In this document: positions 57,882 through 64,000 of the stretch, piece by piece | Layout of the letters: each line of letters opens with the position of its first letter | Numbering within the stretch: position 1 is the first letter of the stretch | Source of the DNA: Pyrenochaeta sp. MPI-SDFR-AT-0127 | Taxonomy: Eukaryota; Ascomycota; Dothideomycetes; Pleosporales; Cucurbitariaceae | Assembly: GCA_020747015.1 (NCBI GenBank) | Contig: JAGTJM010000005.1 | Coordinates: forward strand, 930,001-994,000 | DNA length: 64,000 nucleotides | Direction: 5' to 3' | Position numbers and translations under genes: made by a program | The notes under the pieces: generated by a model | Told to the model about the DNA's origin: nothing | What the model saw: the letters and a program-made list of their open reading frames with translations, nothing else | The model's database searches: none

Positions 57882-58780
57882 ACCGACATCATCCACCTGT
57901 TCGTTTGCATTAGCCACCGTTGGGATAATACAGTCAAGTGTCATCGAAACACAGCAAACATATACAAAAATAAGGATTACCTTGAATTCAACAAGCTATT
58001 GACTGATTTTCGTGACGTAACCTTATTTGCGCATCATCTCAACATCAAATTCTGTGGATAGAACCACTATGTGTTTTCTAAGCTAGGGATGACGGCGATG
58101 ATTTTCTGAAAGAGTTGGCAAAGACAGATTCTTCATATCAAAATGCGCTTTTGACTCTCGATTCCGTAACATTGTCGCCTAAATCTTCCAATGGCTCCTT
58201 TTTAACGACAAGTGGTCCGCCACTTGCCTGATAGTTTCAACTGATGTGTACAAACCTTTCTTGATGGCGGTATACTCGACGAAAAAGGTCTACCAAAGTC
58301 GAAGAAAGATATCGACAGACAATACGTTACTTACCAGCGGCTGCATATTTCAAAAGAGTCTTCTTTCCACCCGCTTCCTTAAAATGTGCCTACGGTGAGC
58401 AGACCTCGAATACAAGTCAAGGATAGCACCAAAGCCCAGCCGGGAAAGCGGAGATTCGATCCATAGTCTCAATCTTATTACTAAAAGGCGTTTATTCAGT
58501 CAGGGATAGCAAGAATGAACAAATCTTTCAGTGTTAGCAGACCAATATACGAGACTACATTAAGCTCCAAATACAGGAACTGTTCAATATTCTTCTTGCG
58601 ATTGCAGGATATGCACGACTAAAATCAGCGAATCTAGGACTGACTTACATTAACAGGCTGTGGAGCGAAATACTAGCGATTGACCTTTCTTTTGCACGTC
58701 AGAAACAGCCGCAGCAATACCATGGTAAGGCTAAACAACTGAACGTCACCATATTGGTCGGGGGCATCGACGGCAATGAA
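57882..58780 (+). pseudogene. Heavily decayed HET-domain gene
   Basis: Pieces of a HET protein are recognisable in changing frames. The first is IIHLFVCISHRWDNT through FRDVTLFAHHLNIKF, the SHxW to DAI segment (57882-58050). After a shift comes WIEPLCVF, a stop (58079-58081), then DDGDDFLKELAKTDSSYQNA and LLTLDSVTLSPKSSNGSF, matching WIDSLCIIQD..DW..E..xM..VYxxA. Near 58598 the frame AIAGYARLKSANLGLTYINR followed by LWSEILAID matches the downstream HET helix. A WASID-like segment occurs at about 58755-58780. Multiple stops and frameshifts exclude a functional product. Confidence 0.7.
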
Positions 58781-59521
58781 TCAGTCAATCATACATATTG
58801 AGGAGCACAACCCTTCCGGGCAGACTAACTACACTTTTCTACATAATTATATCACAGAAGTTTACTAACAATCTGGTTCAGCAATAAAGCCCTTTTAGAT
58901 GATTAGATCGGCCCACATAAAGCTCAACAAGGTCTTTTGTTTATCGCACATTCGTACTGTTTGCACAAGAGTAAAGTTTGAAATGCAAGGTAAATCATGC
59001 TTCCTACAAAGAGATTTGTACCTCCAGCGACAAAAGAATAATTGCATTTCACCACACATATAGAAGATGAAACAGCGCCACAGACGGAAAGTTGGGCTGT
59101 GGAATAGTCGGAGTAAAAACGTCAGCGATGGGGACCGTGCAGGTCAGAATAGAGGCTTATGGCACAGATTGTCACGAGACTGTGAAGGCATCAGTTCATG
59201 GCGCTGTCAGAAAGGGCTCAGCGTGATGTGCTTACGGTTGGTGGGGTCAATCCTCGACTGATGCTTTGGCCCCCAAAGTCGAAAATCGCGAGGCTGCTCA
59301 TATGTACGGGAGGACCACATATTATGAATTTACCTGATTGTGAGAGTATTCTAGGCGTTGAGAGGAGAATGTTATTAAGTTGAGATTAGTGGTATACTGG
59401 CCTCCCTCTGCCAACCTATGGTGCCTTCCCTGTTAAGAATGTCTCGAAAAGTTTGCGCAGCAGCATACTCATGAGCTTCCTAGAATCCAAATATCCAATG
59501 GTTCCATGATCGATGTAGTTT
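58781..59521. other. Intergenic region
   Basis: Possibly contains more of the HET relic's 3' end, but nothing is recognisable. The open frame 59067-59383 has no domain. Confidence 0.35.
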
Positions 59522-59932
59522 TCATCTCCGTTTCGCCTTCGCTGTACTCCCCCAGTCCCTCACACTCACACCCTGCACATTCCACGTTCTCGAGCTCCCA
59601 TAGTCCTCATGGCGACCTTCTGAATTGCGCCACCTCTCTTTCCAATCCCTCCACCGTTCGTTTAGAGATTTCTTTTCCTTTTCGTCTTGCGGTGGGGATG
59701 GTGAGGCAAGGATAGCAGCAACAGTGGCCGCTGAAGCACCGCTACCTGTTTGATGGGCTTTGGGTCGCGGTGGAGGTTGCAGGCCAGTAGCATTTGATGT
59801 TGCCGCATTGTTGTACTTTGGTGGCTGGCTGGAGGGCTCGGAATCATAGTATCCAGGGAGCTCTGGGTCTACTGGATGGCTTGTCGATTCCGTTGGCCTA
59901 TCATTGGTACTTTCCTCATGTTTTGACGTCAT
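59522..59932 (-). CDS. Small uncharacterised, mostly disordered protein
   Basis: A single exon of 136 aa from the ATG at 59932. The first two thirds are rich in Pro, Ser, Thr and Asn and contain an LPGYYDSEP stretch and PPKY and PPRPK motifs. A conserved-looking amphipathic helix follows (KKSLNERWRDWKERWRN), and the tail is GSSRTWNVQGVSVRDWG. There is no signal peptide. The Trp-rich helix suggests a protein- or membrane-binding element. I recognise no family; similar small proteins occur across ascomycetes as far as I recall. It is the first apparently normal gene after the accessory block. Confidence 0.55.
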   Translation of the reverse strand: MTSKHEESTNDRPTESTSHPVDPELPGYYDSEPSSQPPKYNNAATSNATGLQPPPRPKAHQTGSGASAATVAAILASPSPPQDEKEKKSLNERWRDWKERWRNSEGRHEDYGSSRTWNVQGVSVRDWGSTAKAKRR

Positions 59933-60553
59933 GCTGGGAATGGTGTGTCGAGGCCACGCATTTGAGGCTGAGCTGGAGTACCAGATTTGTGATTCAAGCA
60001 GCTGATATCGAAAATGGTAGATGGCGGATGTTTTCTCAGTTGGAGGCCTCCTTTCAAGGCATCCTTTGGAAGCTGAGCTTACGATTCACGTGAGCAGGAA
60101 GGTGTCACAAGCTTACACCTCCTCATGCATACTTTCAGGCATTTGCAATCGTGTAGATACTTGCAATAATGGTTTAGAAACATATTACTATGGCGATACA
60201 TGAGACGCAGGTGCTGGGTACCGTATATTAGGCACAAATGTGGTGATGGTGTTGAGTGACAAAGGAGCTTTCATCGCCTCATCTGCGCGCCAGAGGTTTC
60301 CCACTGATCGTTAGGCAACAGACATATTGCATAAAATGACAATATGAATCATGGAGACTTTGAACACAAATTGAATGGTTGGCCTATCACAGTCGTGACG
60401 CAATTCCAAATGTTGCACCTGGAGGTGTCAAAGCTCCCAGTGGCGGAAGCTCTCCGCCACCCCGCGGATTCCATCATCAACACAGCAAAAGGAGCCGCAG
60501 CACATCCCTCTTCCAAATCACACTCCCTCTCACGGCACATATAACGTCTCCAT
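59933..60553. other. Divergent intergenic region
   Basis: Lies between the minus-strand small protein gene and the plus-strand reductase gene and should hold both promoters. Nothing further is seen. Confidence 0.4.
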
Positions 60554-61232
60554 ATGCGCTTCCCTTCCTTTCCCAATCTCATCCGCGCCTTTCACACAGT
60601 AACAAACACAACAAGCGCCCTCGTCCGATCAAGTCCCGCGAGCAGCCTCGGCCGCACCATCTACACCTCTCCTCAGCGCGCAGTCATCTATCGATCCATG
60701 CCAAACATTCCCTTCTTAGGTGCACTTTTCGGATCAGGATCATCAAGCACCATGGCGGACAATACAAACTATCCTGTTTCGAAGCCAGAGGGCGAGTGGC
60801 AGACGCAATTATCGCCTGGTACGTTCTTTCCCACTCCATTGGCAGTCAAGCAGCAATTACTGACATCCGGCTTCAGAACAGTTCCGCATCCTCCGCAAGA
60901 AGGGCACCGAGATGCCCGGCTCTGGCGAATACGATAAGCACTACCCCACCGCCGGCGTCTACAATTGCGCCGGCTGCGACGCGCCTCTGTACAAGGCGAA
61001 CCACAAGTTCGATTCTGGCTGCGGCTGGCCTGCATTCTGGGACGCCGTGCCAGGAGCCGTAGGGCAGAAGCCAGACCCTGGCCTAGGAATGATGCGAACC
61101 GAGATTGTATGCAATAACTGCGGAGGCCATTTGGGACATATTTTCAAGGGAGAGAGATTTGGGAACCCAAAGGATGAGAGACATTGTGTGAACAGTATTA
61201 GCATCAACTTTGATAAAGAGGAAAAGAAATGA
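60554..61232 (+). CDS. msrB: Peptide-methionine (R)-S-oxide reductase, MsrB
   Basis: Two exons, 60554-60818 and 60877-61232, give 206 aa; splicing restores LSPEQFRILRKKGTEMPGSG, the conserved start of the MsrB/SelR domain. The N-terminal ~50 residues are basic and Ser/Thr-rich with few acids (RAFHTVTNTTSALVRSSPAS), resembling a mitochondrial targeting sequence. Internal Met codons before MPNIPF and MADNTNYP could give a cytosolic form. Zinc-binding CxxC pairs occur in YNCAGCDAPLY and VCNNCGGHLGH, and the catalytic Cys lies in ERHCVNSISI. FDSGCGWPAFWD carries a further conserved core. The enzyme reduces methionine-R-sulfoxide in proteins using thioredoxin, an oxidative-damage repair function. 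Confidence 0.95.
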
Positions 61233-61370
61233 GGCGGTGTATCAAAGGAAGTGCAAATGAACGGCTGAGCAAGACGAGAAATCGCTGTAGTATTATAGTT
61301 TATGAGTGACGATGAAACGAGAGATGATAGTAACCAATTGTCTTTGCTATTGTTCCCACAATGTGATGTG

Positions 61371-61580
61371 ATGCGTGTTCTTCCACTCTACTGTCTCATC
61401 CCGCTTTTGTCGGTCGTGCTTGCTCAATTCGGTAAGAAAATTACCCTGTCCTTCATTCAATTTTTTTTGAATTCCCTTCACGATGTTTCAGCTCAGCAAG
61501 TAGTCCAAGTACGCTTCACAGCTCCAGCCTCAAATGTGAACTCACTAGGAACAATTCACAGCTCTATCGGAGTTTGCTGA
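61371..61580 (+). CDS. Possible short secreted peptide
   Basis: A possible two-exon gene, 61371-61431 and 61492-61580, would encode 49 aa. The first exon is a clean signal peptide (MRVLPLYCLIPLLSVVLAQF). A 60-bp intron with GTAAGA and TTTCAG ends follows, and the second exon reads AQQVVQVRFTAPASNVNSLG and ends in GVC. The splice keeps the frame. It is short and could have a further 3' exon, or be a chance combination. No cysteine-rich pattern is present; the mature peptide would have one Cys. Confidence 0.35.
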   Translation: MRVLPLYCLIPLLSVVLAQFGKKITLSFIQFFLNSLHDVSAQQVVQVRFTAPASNVNSLGTIHSSIGVC

Positions 61581-61811
61581 TGCCGACGGCCACGGCTGAC
61601 GTAGCGATATCGCCGCCAACTTATGTGACGCCAGCGCCAATTGAATTGCCGTATTTCAACAGAAAAAAGGGCCAGGTTAGCCGCCTCTAGTTCCCGGCTG
61701 ATAAATCCGGGCTTTGCGATGGATGAGTCGCGTGCACTCTAGATTCGCTCTCCACAGCTCCTTCACTACCAGTCTTTGGTGCCTGGATGATTTGGAGGAA
61801 GGTAAGAGCTC

Positions 61812-63846
61812 ATGAACTCGAGCCATGAGGGCCACTTTGGGTCGCCCAATAGTCAGACTCCATTAGAAGACCACAATGTATCCACACCGCCTGGAAATGA
61901 TCAAAGCCACTCTCCGCTCAGCAAAGGCTTAGCATACGCTTCTAGACAAGGATACAACCAAAGCCAAGAGGGTCACAACACGGACTATGGAGCAATCGCA
62001 AGCGATAGCGACGATGAGAGATTCGAAGTACATGGAGGGCCTTCTCGTCGGTCACGCGACCTTCTCATAAATACGAACATTCCAGCTGGCACAGGACTCC
62101 CACATGTTGACGATGCCGAACAGTCAGAAGCAATCAACGAGAAGCCTGTGTCGTGGCGATCGCTGCCCCGAAAGGACCAGTTACTCGTATTGACTTTCGC
62201 ACGCCTCTCTGAGCCGCTTACGCAGATATCGCTAGGCTCCTATCTTTACTACCAACTCCAGTCGTTTGATCCCTCGCTACCAGACTCGACAATATCGTAC
62301 CAGGCAGGTATCATCCAGGCCGCATTCCCAGCCGCCCAGTTCTTGACTGCTATCCTTTGGGGTCGCTTTGCGGACTGGGAACATGGTGGCAGGAAGAGAG
62401 TCATCTACATAGGACTGTTGGGGACTATGTTCAGCATCGTGGGATTCGGCTTTTCGCATAGCTTTCCGGTTGCGGTAGCTTTCAGATGTCTCGGTGGAGT
62501 GCTGAATGGCAACATCGGCGTTATGAGGACTATGATTAGCGAGATCATCAAGGAGAAAAAATATCAAAGTAGAGCTTTCATCATTCTGCCCATGACGTTC
62601 AATATTGGTGTTATCATCGGGCCGATATTGGGTAAGTCAATGAAGGCCTCAAGGAGGTCTATGGAAGCTAACAACCCCAGGTGGACTCCTTGCAGATCCT
62701 GTAGCAAGCTACCCCTCTATATTCGGGCCCGGTTCTTGGTTAGGCGGGAACGGCGGCGTGCAGTGGATGAAGCACTGGCCGTATGCACTTCCAAATCTTA
62801 TGAGCGCTGTCTTCCTCCTCTTCAGCAGCATAGCGGTCATTCTCTTCCTTGAGGAAACCAGTGAACTCTGCAAGCACAAGTCTGACCTCGGTCTACGCAT
62901 TGGTCGTTGGATCCGCCGTCACATTTTCCGCCAGAACGTCGCCGCCGAGGCTGGGTACACAATTGTTCCTGATGATGAATGGGCAGCCGCATCAAGCCTC
63001 GAGCTGCAGCCAACACCAACGTCTGCGAATCCAGATACATCAGCAGGTTTCGACAAACCAGTGAAGGTCTTTCGCCAAAAGCTTCCCTTCCGTCGAATAT
63101 GGACTCGCAATCTCATCGTTACTCTTTGCGCACATGGGCTCCTTGCAATGCATGTTGGTGGCTTCAACAGCCTTTGGTTCATCTACCTCTCTACACCGCG
63201 CTTCGATCCTTCAAACCCACACCCGCCAGGCTTTAAGCCCCACGGCTTCTTTCACTTTACTGGAGGCCTGGCTCTACCACCACCACGTATCGGTCTCGCC
63301 CTCGCCATCCTTGGGGTTATTGGGATATCGCTGCAGATCTTCCTATATCCAAAGCTATCCCATCGCCTAGGAGCGGCAAGGAGCTATCGGGTCTTCCTAG
63401 CTTTGTTCCCCATCACTTATGCCCTAGCGCCATTTTTGAGTAGGGTGACGAGCTGGAGCAAGCCGCCAGACGGGGTGAGTGGTCCGTACGTATGGATGGC
63501 AATCACCGTCGTGTTGTTTGTGCAAGTACTCGCACGCACCTTTGCACTGCCGTGCACCGCAATCTTAATCAACAACGTTAGTCCGCACCCTTCTGTCTTG
63601 GGAACAGTACACGGTATTGGACAATCCGTGTCTAGTCTGACCAGGACTTTCGGGCCCATCATGTTTGCCTGGGTGTTCGGTAAGGGTTTAGACATGGGCG
63701 TCGTTGGCCTTGCCTGGTGGCTTATGGCAGCTGTGGCAATAGTTGGATGTGCAGTCGCTCAGGGTGTTCGAGAAGGAGATGGACACGAAATCCTACTTGA
63801 GGGTGAGACTAAGGAAGACGATGGGACTGTCAGGAGAGAAGACTAG
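61812..63846 (+). CDS. Major facilitator superfamily transporter
   Basis: Two exons, 61812-62631 and 62681-63846, with a 49-bp intron give 661 aa. A hydrophilic, Ser-rich N-terminal domain of about 115 residues (including TDYGAIASDSDDER) precedes the first helix at LLVLTFARLSEPLTQISLGS. MFS motif A is seen as WGRFADWEHGGRKRVIYIG, and FRCLGGVLNGNIGVMRTMIS follows. About twelve helices are divided by a long central loop (WAAASSLELQPTPTSANPDT). The pattern resembles the ZRT/ZIFL-like or Tpo-related subgroup of fungal MFS proteins. The substrate is not predictable. The C-terminus is acidic. Confidence 0.93.
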
Positions 63847-64000
63847 ACAAGATCCTCTCATATTCAAGCTATCATCTTCATCATAGAATTATATCGGCAT
63901 TGAAGGCCCCCACGACGGATTTTTCCAACGTGAGAACATAGTGTGATCATGCGATTCGGGGGATCCATTCACGTCTGGTAACATCGATGGCATTTAAGGT
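63847..64000. other. 3' flank of the MFS gene
   Basis: No further feature is visible before the window ends. Confidence 0.5.

Noticed and set aside
1..64000. Secondary-metabolite cluster, CRISPR array, tRNA or rRNA genes
   Set aside because: No PKS, NRPS, terpene or DMATS core motif, no spaced direct repeats, and no tRNA A/B-box pair or rRNA sequence was recognised by eye; a tRNAscan-SE run would settle the tRNA point.

Overview
The window is nuclear DNA of a filamentous ascomycete. Most genes carry short introns (about 45-110 bp) with GT..AG ends. Many products are secreted plant-polymer enzymes, and one block holds HET-domain genes, pseudogenes and a DNA transposon. The gene content fits a plant-associated Dothideomycete, probably Pleosporales; this placement is inferred from gene content alone. 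All exon coordinates were spliced by eye and checked for a continuous reading frame.

Layout. 1-9.3 kb is a secreted-enzyme neighbourhood: the 3' end of a GH92 alpha-mannosidase-like gene, a feruloyl-esterase/PHB-depolymerase-like esterase, a small cysteine-rich secreted protein, an unknown protein, a secreted Asp-box (BNR) protein and a tannase/feruloyl esterase. At 11.1-13.1 kb lies a seven-helix rhodopsin-like membrane protein with a long disordered tail. At 14.8-19.3 kb there is a tandem array of three diverged paralogues with an F-box-like PRE(I/V)RD motif. At 19.8-32.5 kb come a PL3 pectate lyase, a secreted amidase, methylthioadenosine phosphorylase, a multi-spanning membrane protein, an NmrA-like reductase and an APH-like kinase.

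From 33.6 to 58.8 kb the window becomes an accessory region. Five HET (heterokaryon incompatibility) loci lie here in different states: one with a frame conflict, one 3' remnant, one intact, one with two in-frame stops and one shredded. The same stretch holds an alkaline phosphatase, a DUF3632-like pseudogene with two in-frame TAG codons, an imperfect hairpin-forming inverted repeat, a 29-unit GAA microsatellite, long gene-poor stretches and a 2.85-kb hAT transposon. The transposon has 21-bp terminal inverted repeats and a perfect 8-bp target duplication. The premature stops here can all be explained by C-to-T or G-to-A changes at CpA/TpG, the signature of repeat-induced point mutation (RIP).

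From 59.5 kb to the end the sequence is ordinary again: a small unknown protein, a methionine-R-sulfoxide reductase, a possible short secreted peptide and an MFS transporter. There is no PKS, NRPS or other secondary-metabolite core gene, no rRNA and no tRNA that I could recognise. The most interesting biology is the HET cluster, especially the intact HET protein fused to an NLR-type N-terminal helical region.
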